Of a DNA stretch of 64,000 nucleotides, positions 50,349 to 57,440 are shown in pieces (the first letter of the stretch is position 1; the number at the start of each line of letters is the position of its first letter). Source of the stretch: Herbidospora yilanensis (GTDB lineage: Bacteria; Actinomycetota; Actinomycetes; Streptosporangiales; Streptosporangiaceae); contig NZ_BBXE01000041.1 of the NCBI RefSeq assembly GCF_001570565.1, forward strand, positions 1-64,000. Reading direction: 5' to 3'. Under the pieces are notes generated by a model. It had not been told where the DNA came from. It ran no database searches and worked only from the letters and a program-made list of their open reading frames with translations. A program made the translations under genes and the position numbers.

Positions 50349-50585
50349 TCAGCGATAGTCGTCCTCGTCGTCGGCATATGTCCGGTTCTGGTCGGCGGTG
50401 TCCGCCGGGTCGGCCTCCAGGGGCAGATCCTCCGGCCAGGGGCTCTCTTCGGGCTCGTCGTCGAGGGGGCGGTTCTGCTCGGCGACGTCGGCCTCGGGCG
50501 CGTCGGGTGTCTGCGGCAGATTGCCGGCGCGGGCCACGGCCGGCCTTCGGTCGTCGGCGTCTCGCTCTTCGCTTGTCTCGGACAT
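50349..50585 (-). CDS. Small acidic protein with two EADxAD...QNR repeats
   Basis: The 78-aa protein MSETSEERDADDRRPAVARAGNLPQTPDAPEADVAEQNRP continues to EADPADTADQNRTYADDEDDYR. It is strongly acidic, Pro-rich and probably disordered. Two copies of an EADxAD...QNR element are visible. I do not recognise a named family with certainty; similar acidic proteins ending in DDYR are common in actinobacteria. ATG 50585 follows GAGGAGG at 5 nt. Its 5' third contains repeat copy B, which is shared with the tetR leader. Confidence 0.65.
   Translation of the reverse strand: MSETSEERDADDRRPAVARAGNLPQTPDAPEADVAEQNRPLDDEPEESPWPEDLPLEADPADTADQNRTYADDEDDYR
50524..50566. repeat. 43-bp repeat, copy B (inside the acidic protein gene)
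   Basis: This partner of copy A encodes RDADDRRPAVARAG in the acidic protein. The copies are 253 bp apart and differ at three positions. Confidence 0.8.
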
Positions 50586-50607
50586 GGCGTCCTCCTCTCG
50601 GCCCACA

Positions 50608-51474
50608 CTACGGGAACAGGTCTCCGCACGCCTCGACCCGGGCCAGCACGTCGGACGTGGTGAACCTGAGCTGGTCGGGGTGGTCGCATTCGGCTACTTC
50701 CGCCCAGGTCAGTGGGGTGGAGACGGTCGGCTGGGGGTTGGCGCGCATGGAGTAGACGGCGACGGTGGTCTTGGCGGGGTTGTTCTGGCTCCAGTCGATG
50801 AACACCTTCCCCGGGCGTTCCCGCTTAGCCATCACGGCGGTGACGAAGTCGTGCCGGCGGGCGAGCCGCTCGGCGACCGCCTTCGCGAACTGCGAGGTGT
50901 TGACCTCGGAGGTCCACGGCACGTGGAGCTGCATGCCCTTGTTGCCGCTCGTCTTGGCGAAGCAGTCGAGTCCCTCGTCGGCCAGGGTGTCGCGCAGCAG
51001 CAGCGCCACCTCGCAGCACTCGACGATCGTCGCCGGGGCCCCCGGGTCGAGGTCGAAGACCAGCAGGTCGGGGGGCAGCGGGTCGCCGTCGCCCGACACC
51101 CGCCACATGGGCACGTGCAGTTCCAGGGCGGCCAGGTTGGCGTAGTAGACCAGCGTGGGCAGGTCGTCGACGATCGCGAAGTCGATGGTCTCGCGGTCTT
51201 TGGTGCTGCCGGGGACGGGCAGGCGTACCCGGCGGACCCATGAGGGAGTGTGGGCGGGCGCGTTCTTCTCGAAGAAGAAGGCCCCGCCGACGCCGTTCGG
51301 GTAGCGCTTCACGGTCAGCGGGCGCCCGCGCAGGTGGGGGAGCAGGACCGGCGCGATGCGGGTGTAGTAGTCGATCACCTCGGCCTTGGTGAACCCGGCC
51401 TCGGGGTAGAGCGTCTTGCCGAGGTTGCTCAGCACCAGGTCACGTCCCTCGACCTGGACGGGGACCTTCTTCAC
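50608..51474 (-). CDS. ligD: NHEJ DNA polymerase LigD, stand-alone polymerase domain
   Basis: The 288-aa protein has the archaeo-eukaryotic primase-like fold of LigD: LGKTLYPEAGFTKAEVIDYYTRIAPVLLPHLRGRPLTVKRYPNGV, FFFEKNAP, then PPDLLVFDLDPG (catalytic Asp pair), GLDCFAKTSGNKGMQLHVP and FIDWSQNNPAKTTVAVYSMRA. It fills gaps and adds nucleotides at broken ends during non-homologous end joining. GTG 51474 overlaps the ligase stop by 4 nt (GTGA), so it is translated from the same mRNA as the ligase. No nuclease domain is present. Confidence 0.94.
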   Translation of the reverse strand: MKKVPVQVEGRDLVLSNLGKTLYPEAGFTKAEVIDYYTRIAPVLLPHLRGRPLTVKRYPNGVGGAFFFEKNAPAHTPSWVRRVRLPVPGSTKDRETIDFAIVDDLPTLVYYANLAALELHVPMWRVSGDGDPLPPDLLVFDLDPGAPATIVECCEVALLLRDTLADEGLDCFAKTSGNKGMQLHVPWTSEVNTSQFAKAVAERLARRHDFVTAVMAKRERPGKVFIDWSQNNPAKTTVAVYSMRANPQPTVSTPLTWAEVAECDHPDQLRFTTSDVLARVEACGDLFP

Positions 51475-52400
51475 AGCCGTACCTCCGCCGGGATCTTGTC
51501 CGGCCGCAGGCCGCGCCAGGAGGGGGCGCGCAGGCGGCCCTCGGCGGTCTGGTTGGCGTAGGTGACCTCGCCGACGAGCTCCGGGCGCACCCAGTGCGCG
51601 CCTCTGGCGATCTCCCTGGGCAGTTCTCTTGTGTACGCGCCGCGCGTGATCTCCAGCGGCGCGAGCAGCGCGAAGAGTTCGTCGAGGGCGGCGTCGCTGA
51701 ACCCCGTGCCGACATGACCCAGGAAGACCAGGCCGTCGGCCCCGAAGGCGCCCATGAGCAGCGACCCGATCCCGCCCGACCGCCGCCCCCGGCCCGGCCG
51801 CCACCCGCCGATGACGACCTCCCGTTCGCGGATGTTCTTCACCTTGACCCACCAGGGTGACCGGGTGCCCGGCCGGTAACGCGAGTCGACGTGCTTGGCC
51901 ACCACGCCTTCGAGCCCCTGCTCCCGGGTGGCGGCCACGACGTCGGGGTGGCAGGGGAAGGTGGGCGCGACCGCGATCCCGAGCGACTCCAGCCGTGCCC
52001 GCCGCTCGTGGTAGGGCCGGTCGAGCAGCGCCTCGCCGTCGAGGGCGAGCAGGTCGAAGGGCATGTACGTCACCGGCACCACCCGCAGCAGCCCATGGGC
52101 GCCCGGGTCGCCGACGTGCATGCGCCGCTGGATCAGTTCGAACGACGGCTTCCCGTCGTGGCCGAACGCGACGACCTCTCCGTCGAGCACCACCGAGTGG
52201 CCGGGCACCTCCAGGCGGCCGACCTCGGGATAACGCCCGGTGACGTCGACGCCCTTGCGGCCGAACAGCCGCGGCGAACCCTCCAGGTAGGCGATCACCC
52301 GGATGCCGTCCCACTTGACCTCGACCACGTAACGGGAGCCGTCCGACGGCAGCGGGCCGGGTACGGCGAGCATCGGTTCGACCGGGTATGGCAGTGCCAC
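51471..52400 (-). CDS. ligD: ATP-dependent DNA ligase, LigD ligase module
   Basis: The 309-aa protein has the adenylation domain with catalytic Lys29 in EVKWDGIRV, the motifs GRKGVDVTGRYPE and VLDGEVVAF, FDLLALDG, EGVVAKHVDSRYRPG and WVKVKN, followed by an OB-fold (VVIGGWRPGRGRRSGGIGSLLMGAF...LRAPSWRGLRPDKIP). It seals nicks at joined ends. GTG 52400 begins MALPYPVEPML. It is the first gene of a two-gene operon with the polymerase and is divergent from ku, with 77 nt between the starts. In M. tuberculosis the polymerase, nuclease and ligase are one polypeptide; here they are split. Confidence 0.94.
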   Translation of the reverse strand: MALPYPVEPMLAVPGPLPSDGSRYVVEVKWDGIRVIAYLEGSPRLFGRKGVDVTGRYPEVGRLEVPGHSVVLDGEVVAFGHDGKPSFELIQRRMHVGDPGAHGLLRVVPVTYMPFDLLALDGEALLDRPYHERRARLESLGIAVAPTFPCHPDVVAATREQGLEGVVAKHVDSRYRPGTRSPWWVKVKNIREREVVIGGWRPGRGRRSGGIGSLLMGAFGADGLVFLGHVGTGFSDAALDELFALLAPLEITRGAYTRELPREIARGAHWVRPELVGEVTYANQTAEGRLRAPSWRGLRPDKIPAEVRL

Positions 52401-52477
52401 AGGGGGTATGTGCCCATTAGGTAAGTCATCCGAATCCCGGCATGGCGATATTCGAACACAGAGACGAGAATGTGGCT

Positions 52478-53308
52478 ATGCGCAGCATCTGGAAAGGCGC
52501 CATCTCGTTCGGCCTGGTGACGATCCCCGTGAAGCTCTACTCGGCGACCGAGCAGAAGGACGTCTCCTTCCACCAGGTGCACCGGGAAGACGGCGGCCGC
52601 ATCCGATACAAGCGCGTGTGCACCGTCGACGGGGAAGAGGTCGCCTACGCCGACATCGCCAAGGGCTACGAACTGCCCACCGGCGACATGGTGGTGCTGA
52701 CCGACGACGACTTCGCCGACCTGCCGCTGTCGAGTTCCCGCCGCATCGACGTCCTCCAGTTCACCCCGGTGGAGCAGATCGACCCCATCTACTTCGCCAA
52801 GTCCTACTACCTGGAGCCCGACGCCCAGGGCGCGAAGCCCTATGTGCTGCTGCGCGACGCCCTGGAGCGGTCGGGTCAGGTCGCGATCGTGAAGGTCGCG
52901 CTGCGCCAGCGCGAGTCGCTGGCCACCCTGCGGGTGCGTGACGGGATCTTCGTCCTGGAGACGATGCTCTGGCCCGACGAGGTGCGCACCGCCGACTTCC
53001 CGTTCCTCGACGAGGACATCGACCTGCGCCCGCAGGAGCTCAAGATGGCCGAGTCGCTGATCGAGACGATGGTGGCCGACTTCGACCCGGGCGAGTACAA
53101 GGATGCGTACAGAGAGGCGCTCCAGGAGGTCATCGACGCCAAGGTGGCCGGGCGCGAGGTCGTGCCGGTCGAGGCGCCGGCCGAGGCGGGCCCCGCCGTC
53201 GACCTCATGGCCGCCCTTCGGGCCAGCGTCGACGCCGCGAAGCGCGAGCGCGAGGGCGCCCAGAAGAAGAAGGCGGAGCCCAAGAAGAAGGCCCGCAAGA
53301 CCGCTTAG
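52478..53308 (+). CDS. ku: Non-homologous end joining protein Ku
   Basis: The 276-aa protein starts MRSIWKGAISFGLVTIPVKLYSATE, the conserved Ku opening. HQVHREDGGRIRYKRVCTVDGEEV, ADLPLSSSRRIDVLQFTPVEQIDPIYFAKSYYLEPD, LRVRDGIFVLETMLWPDEVR and ELKMAESLIETM follow. The C-terminus is Lys-rich (AKREREGAQKKKAEPKKKARK), typical of bacterial Ku tails that bind DNA. It binds double-strand ends as a homodimer and recruits LigD. The open frame starts at 52442, but ATG 52478 matches the family and has GAGAAT 6 nt upstream. Confidence 0.95.
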   Translation: MRSIWKGAISFGLVTIPVKLYSATEQKDVSFHQVHREDGGRIRYKRVCTVDGEEVAYADIAKGYELPTGDMVVLTDDDFADLPLSSSRRIDVLQFTPVEQIDPIYFAKSYYLEPDAQGAKPYVLLRDALERSGQVAIVKVALRQRESLATLRVRDGIFVLETMLWPDEVRTADFPFLDEDIDLRPQELKMAESLIETMVADFDPGEYKDAYREALQEVIDAKVAGREVVPVEAPAEAGPAVDLMAALRASVDAAKREREGAQKKKAEPKKKARKTA

Positions 53309-53322
53309 CGGCGCTCGTCGCG

Positions 53323-53664
53323 TCAGAGGTCGAGCTCGAACCTGTTGCCTCTCCTCAGGTAGGCGTCCTGGGTGTAGCCCACGCGGCCGTTGCCGACGCC
53401 GACGACCCGGCGCCATTTGCCGCCCTCGCCGAAGAGCCGGCAACTGCCGGTGATGAAGTCGCCGAGGTTGTAGAGGTCGTCAACGATCTTGCTGCTGACG
53501 TTGGGCTCCGTATGGACCGGGGCGGCCGCGTTGAACATGCTCTTGGCGCCCCTCATGAGCTGATAGGAGCAGGCCTCCGCGTGCGCGGGGGTGGCCGCCG
53601 CGGTCACGAGGGTGCCGGAGGCGAGGGCCGCCGCGACGGCGATACCAGTCAGACGGGTTATCAT
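53323..53664 (-). CDS. Secreted SH3-like domain protein
   Basis: The 113-aa protein has a signal peptide (TRLTGIAVAAALASGTLVTAAATPAHA) and a single bacterial SH3-type domain: APVHTEPNVSSKIVDDLYNLGDFITGSC...GKWRRVV...GRVGYTQDAYLR. Two cysteines may form a disulfide. It is probably a cell-wall or peptidoglycan-binding protein. Of the GTG-ATG-ATG run at the start, ATG 53664 has the best spacing from GGGAG. It is convergent with ku and has no operon partner, though a second small secreted protein gene lies upstream. Confidence 0.8.
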   Translation of the reverse strand: MITRLTGIAVAAALASGTLVTAAATPAHAEACSYQLMRGAKSMFNAAAPVHTEPNVSSKIVDDLYNLGDFITGSCRLFGEGGKWRRVVGVGNGRVGYTQDAYLRRGNRFELDL

Positions 53665-53723
53665 CATCACTCCCAGTAATCAATGTGGTGCTCTGGGTGA
53701 TAACCCTGCGTGACCAAACGAAA

Positions 53724-53755
53724 CGTGCCGCGATGACCGGAGTCATCGCGGCACG
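53724..53755 (-). terminator. Hairpin terminator after the His-rich protein gene
   Basis: CGTGCCGCGATGAC (53724-53737) pairs perfectly over 14 bp with 53742-53755 around the loop CGGA. It lies 53 nt downstream of the stop of the His-rich gene, before the next promoter. Confidence 0.7.
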
Positions 53756-53808
53756 ATCGTCGCCGGGATCTCAGAAGACCACTCAGGTCATTCCGTGATC
53801 AGGTCCTG

Positions 53809-54369
53809 CTAGTTGCGGTGCCAGCGGTACTGCTTGTGGAGGTGCCAGCCCTCCGTGAAGCCGGTACGCGGGCTCCAGCGGTGACGCTTGAAGTGCGACT
53901 TGACCTTGTGGAAGTGGTGGCCGCCGTGGAAGCCGTGGCCCCAGTTGCCGCCCCAGTCGCCGTCGCCGCCGCCGTCCCAGCCGCCGCCGTCGCCGTCCCA
54001 GCCGCCGTGGTGGCCGCGGACCGGGTGGCACTTACCGATGGTGTAGCCACCCGCGTGCAGGTAACCGACGATCCGGCTGTGGTGGTGCGGACGGTGGTGC
54101 ACCCGGATGTAGTGACGGAACCGGCCGGCCGGGAAGGCGCCGTGGTGCAGCTTCGGGTCGGCGTGGTGCGAGCCGTGCCGCACCTTGAAGACGCAGGTGT
54201 GGTTGTGGAAGTGGTGGTGGCCGTGGTGGCCGTGGCCGTGGCCCCAGTCGTCACCCGACCACTCGTAGCCACCGTCGCCGGCGGCGGCGGGAGTCGCGAG
54301 GGCGAGGACGGCGCCGCCGCCGACGAGGGCGGCGGTAGCCAGGGTGCTGGCGAGCTTCTTGAGCTGCAT
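53809..54369 (-). CDS. Secreted histidine- and glycine-rich protein
   Basis: I do not recognise a family. The 186-aa product has a signal peptide (KKLASTLATAALVGGGAVLALATPAAA) and a mature part with 34 histidines (about one in five residues), many glycines and tryptophans, for example HGHHGHHHFHNH and GGHHFHKVKSH. Two cysteines (HTCVF and GKCHPV) flank a core that may be SH3-like (HYIRVHHRPHHHSRIVGYLHAGGYTIGKC). The composition suggests binding of zinc, copper or nickel. ATG 54369 is preceded by AAGGAG at 6 nt. Confidence 0.78.
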   Translation of the reverse strand: MQLKKLASTLATAALVGGGAVLALATPAAAGDGGYEWSGDDWGHGHGHHGHHHFHNHTCVFKVRHGSHHADPKLHHGAFPAGRFRHYIRVHHRPHHHSRIVGYLHAGGYTIGKCHPVRGHHGGWDGDGGGWDGGGDGDWGGNWGHGFHGGHHFHKVKSHFKRHRWSPRTGFTEGWHLHKQYRWHRN

Positions 54370-54517
54370 CAATTACTCCTTGTGATTGGCTGGTGCCTGA
54401 TCGTGTTATGTCCTCACTCAGCGTGACAAAACGGGCAGTATCCGGCCTTTGCGGTCACTTAGCGTAGTCATGGAGTACGATGGGGTGGATTGTCCGTAAA
54501 CGGCGGGAGGACGTGAC
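54370..54517. other. Divergent promoter region
   Basis: This 148-nt gap separates the His-rich gene and the alpha/beta-hydrolase gene. TACGAT (54476-54481) is a fair -10 for the plus-strand gene, which also has the ribosome site GGGAGGA. GTGAC and GTCAC half-sites face each other 24 nt apart but are too short to interpret. Confidence 0.4.
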
Positions 54518-55441
54518 GTGACAAACCCGATTCCCCCGGAGATTCCGGGCCCGGTGCCCGACTGGCCGAGCGACCGGGCCGATCTTGGCGATCTGCGGCT
54601 GAATTACCGATCCACGCCTGACGGGCCCCGGGAAAAGGCCGTGATGATCCACGGCCTGGCGGGCTCGGCGACCAACTGGACCGACCTGTCCGACCTGCTC
54701 AAAGACCAGGTGCGCACGTTCGCGCCCGACCTGCCGGGCGCCGGGTGGTCACCCGAGCCCGAAGACCGCGACTACTCGGTGTCCGCCCACGCGCGGGCCA
54801 TGGTGCGCTTCATCGAATGGGTGGGCGGGCCGGTCCACCTGTTCGGCAACTCGCTGGGCGGGGCGGTGTCCGTGCGGGTGGCCGCGTGGCGGCCCGATCT
54901 GGTGAAGTCCCTGACCCTGGTCTCGCCGGCGCTGCCCGACCTGCTGCCCCGGGTGGGCCCGGCGCGGGTGGCCCTGTCGGCGGTGCCCGGCGTGGCCGAG
55001 TTCGTGGTGCGGCGGATGTCGGTGGCCGTGCCGCCGGAGAAGCGCATCCAGGCGACCATCTCCATGTGTTACGGCGACCTCGACTGCGTGCACCCCGACC
55101 GGCTGGCCGCCGCGATCGAGGAGCTGCGCCGCCGCGACGACCTGCCCTACTCCGCCTCGGCCATGATCGGTTCGGCCCGGGGCATCGTGCGCGAGTACTT
55201 CCGGCCCGACCTCTGGCGTGAGGCGGCCCGGGTCGAGGCCCCCACCCTGGTCATCCACGGGCGCCGCGACCGCATCGTCGACGCGCGCATGGCCAGCCGC
55301 GCCTCCCGCGTCTTCCGGGACGTCCGCATCGTGACGCTGCCCTGGGCGGGTCACGTGGCCCAGATGGAGTCCCCTCAGATCGTCGCCCGCGAGGCCCGTG
55401 CGCTGATTCGGGAATGCGCGGACGCGCCGGTTAGGTTGTGA
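54518..55441 (+). CDS. Alpha/beta hydrolase (LipV-like)
   Basis: The 307-aa protein has AVMIHGLAGSATNWTDLSDLL (oxyanion region), FAPDLPGAGWS, the nucleophile elbow FGNSLGGAV (Ser), the acid in IHGRRDRIVD and the catalytic His in WAGHVAQME. It resembles LipV (Rv3203), encoded close to the alkyltransferase-like gene in M. tuberculosis. Natural substrate unknown; esterase or lipase-type activity is expected. GTG 54518 follows GGGAGGA. A GC-rich palindrome separates it from moeZ. Confidence 0.9.
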   Translation: MTNPIPPEIPGPVPDWPSDRADLGDLRLNYRSTPDGPREKAVMIHGLAGSATNWTDLSDLLKDQVRTFAPDLPGAGWSPEPEDRDYSVSAHARAMVRFIEWVGGPVHLFGNSLGGAVSVRVAAWRPDLVKSLTLVSPALPDLLPRVGPARVALSAVPGVAEFVVRRMSVAVPPEKRIQATISMCYGDLDCVHPDRLAAAIEELRRRDDLPYSASAMIGSARGIVREYFRPDLWREAARVEAPTLVIHGRRDRIVDARMASRASRVFRDVRIVTLPWAGHVAQMESPQIVAREARALIRECADAPVRL

Positions 55442-55448
55442 TGTGGAG

Positions 55449-55468
55449 CGCGCCCCCGCGGGGGCGCG
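55449..55468. terminator. GC palindrome between the hydrolase and moeZ
   Basis: CGCGCCCCCGCGGGGGCGCG is a perfect 20-bp palindrome 7 nt after the hydrolase stop. As RNA it can form a compact GC stem that may end or stabilise the upstream transcript. No T-run follows. Confidence 0.45.
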
Positions 55469-55506
55469 AGCCTTACCCTCGAACGCCCTGAAACGGGAGT
55501 GGAACT

Positions 55507-56688
55507 GTGTCGTTGCCACCGCTGGTCGAGCCGGCCCCCGAGCTCACCGTCGACGAGGTGCGCCGCTACTCGCGCCACCTGATCATCCCCGACGTCGGGA
55601 TGACCGGGCAGAAGCGGCTGAAGAACGCCAAGGTCCTGTGTGTGGGCGCGGGCGGCCTCGGTTCCCCCGCCCTGATGTACCTCGCCGCGGCGGGTGTGGG
55701 CACGCTCGGCATCATCGACTTCGACGTGGTCGACGAGTCGAACCTGCAGCGCCAGATCATCCACGGCCAGTCCGACGTCGGCCGCCTCAAGGCCGAGTCG
55801 GCCGCGGCTACCGTGCGCGAGATCAACCCGCTCGTCAACGTGGTGATCCACAATGTGGCCCTCACCACCGACAACGTGATGGACATCTTCTCGGGCTACG
55901 ACCTGATCGTCGACGGCACCGACAACTTCGCCACCCGCTACATGGTCAACGACGCGGCGGTGCTGCTCGGCAAGCCCTACGTGTGGGGCTCGATCTACCG
56001 CTTCGACGGCCAGGCCAGTGTCTTCTGGGCCGAGCACGGTCCCTGCTACCGCTGCCTCTACCCGGAGCCCCCGCCTCCCGGCATGGTGCCGTCCTGCGCC
56101 GAGGGCGGCGTGCTCGGTGTGCTCTGCGCCTCGATCGGCTCGATCCAGGTCAACGAGGCCATCAAGCTGCTGACCGGCATCGGCGACCCGCTGGTGGGCC
56201 GTCTGATGATCTACGACGCGCTTGAGATGAAGTACCGCGACGTCAAGGTCCGCAAAGACCCCGAGTGCGTGTTGTGCGGCAAGAACCCCACGGTCACCGC
56301 GCTGCTCGACGACTACGAGGCGTTCTGCGGCGTCGTCTCCGACGAGGCCCAGGCGGCCGCGCAGGGGTCGACGATCACCGCGCTCGAACTCAAGAAGTGG
56401 CAGGACGACGGCGAGAACATCTACCTCGTCGACGTGCGCGAGCCGGGTGAGTACGACATCGTCAACATCCCCGGCGCCACGCTGATCCCCAAGGGCGAGT
56501 TCCTCAACGGCTCGGCCCTGGAGAAGATGCCGCAGGACAAGAAGATCGTCCTGCACTGCAAGTCGGGCGCCCGTTCGGCCGAGGTGCTCGCGGTGCTGAA
56601 GAGCGCCGGGTTCGCCGACGCCGTCCACGTGGGTGGAGGCGTGCTGAGCTGGGTCAAGACGGTAGACCCGTCTCAGCCGACTTACTGA
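55507..56688 (+). CDS. moeZ: Adenylyltransferase/sulfurtransferase MoeZ
   Basis: The 393-aa protein fuses a ThiF/E1-like domain and a rhodanese domain. The first has ARY-like SRHLIIPDVGMTGQKRLKNAKVLCVGAGGLGSP (nucleotide loop), DFDVVDESNLQRQ, DGTDNFATRY and zinc Cys pairs CYRC and CVLC. The second has VDVREPGEYDIVNIPGA and the active-site Cys in HCKSGARSAEVL. It activates small sulfur-carrier proteins (MoaD-, ThiS- or CysO-like) by adenylation and thiocarboxylation, for molybdopterin and cysteine synthesis. GTG 55507 starts it. It corresponds to M. tuberculosis moeB1/moeZ (Rv3206c). Confidence 0.94.
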   Translation: MSLPPLVEPAPELTVDEVRRYSRHLIIPDVGMTGQKRLKNAKVLCVGAGGLGSPALMYLAAAGVGTLGIIDFDVVDESNLQRQIIHGQSDVGRLKAESAAATVREINPLVNVVIHNVALTTDNVMDIFSGYDLIVDGTDNFATRYMVNDAAVLLGKPYVWGSIYRFDGQASVFWAEHGPCYRCLYPEPPPPGMVPSCAEGGVLGVLCASIGSIQVNEAIKLLTGIGDPLVGRLMIYDALEMKYRDVKVRKDPECVLCGKNPTVTALLDDYEAFCGVVSDEAQAAAQGSTITALELKKWQDDGENIYLVDVREPGEYDIVNIPGATLIPKGEFLNGSALEKMPQDKKIVLHCKSGARSAEVLAVLKSAGFADAVHVGGGVLSWVKTVDPSQPTY

Positions 56689-56708
56689 TACGACCCATCT
56701 GGCCCGGT

Positions 56709-56714
56709 TACAGT
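56709..56714 (+). promoter_or_regulatory. -10 hexamer of the first protease module
   Basis: TACAGT ends 6 nt before GTG 56721, with no ribosome site, suggesting a leaderless mRNA for the module. Confidence 0.45.
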
Positions 56715-56720
56715 CGGTCC

Positions 56721-57440
56721 GTGACGGAAAGACGCAGTTGGCCGGCGCTCGTCGTGGCGTCGGCCCTCACCGTGAGCTGCGCGGTCGTCGCGGGGGTGGG
56801 GGTCAGTTCGGCGATGACCGAGCTGACCCGTGGCCCCACCAAGCAGGAGCGCCGCGCCGCCGCGGCCGAGGAACTGGCCCGCCGCTGGCGCACCTGGCCG
56901 GCCGGCCGGATCTTCCCCGAACGGCTCGCCTACACCTCCGAGCAGGGTGGCCGTGAGGTGGCCCGCCGGGTCGGCATCGGCCCCGAGACCGACTGCGCGC
57001 GGGCCGTCGACGCCGCGCTCCGGGCCCCGATGGACGAGGCCGGGTGCCGCGGCCTCGTCCGCGCCACCTATCTCGACGCCGTCGAGGGCGTCGTGGTGAC
57101 CATCGGGGTGGCCGCCTTCCGCGACGACACCGCCGTGATGGCCGCCACCACCGCGCTGCCCCGCGAACACCGCCCCTCGCCCGGCCTGCGGCCCCTGGCC
57201 TTCGCCAAGACCGCCACCGAGCGGTTCACCGCCGCCGGTCGCCAGTACGGCACCTATCACCGCGCCGGGCCCTATCTCGTGATGGTCACCGCCGGGCAGG
57301 CCGACGGCCGTCCCGCCAAGGCCCTGGACCGGCCGCTGACCTCGATGTTCACCTTCACCGACGAGTTGTCGGAGCAGATCGCCCGCGGCCTCGTCACGCC
57401 CGCGCGCGCGACCTGCGAATCGGAGGGCTTCCTGTGCTGA
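56721..57440 (+). CDS. Bitopic membrane protein, partner of subtilisin (module 1)
   Basis: I do not recognise a family. The 239-aa protein has one N-terminal helix (LVVASALTVSCAVVAGVGVSSAM) and an extracellular domain beginning RAAAAEELARRWRTWPAGRIFPERLAYTSEQGGREVARRVGIGPETDCARAVD. Cysteines at DCARA, AGCRG and in a terminal CESEGFLC may form two disulfides. The gene at 58686 encodes a clear paralogue with the same cysteines and the RRW..WPA.....FP..L.Y pattern. It overlaps the subtilisin gene by 7 nt, so the two proteins are made together. Confidence 0.75.
   Translation: MTERRSWPALVVASALTVSCAVVAGVGVSSAMTELTRGPTKQERRAAAAEELARRWRTWPAGRIFPERLAYTSEQGGREVARRVGIGPETDCARAVDAALRAPMDEAGCRGLVRATYLDAVEGVVVTIGVAAFRDDTAVMAATTALPREHRPSPGLRPLAFAKTATERFTAAGRQYGTYHRAGPYLVMVTAGQADGRPAKALDRPLTSMFTFTDELSEQIARGLVTPARATCESEGFLC

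Noticed and set aside
52401-52477. SOS (LexA) box controlling ku/ligD
   Set aside because: ATTCGAACAC resembles one half-site, but the second half is missing, and no full TCGAAC-N4-GTTCGA element is present.
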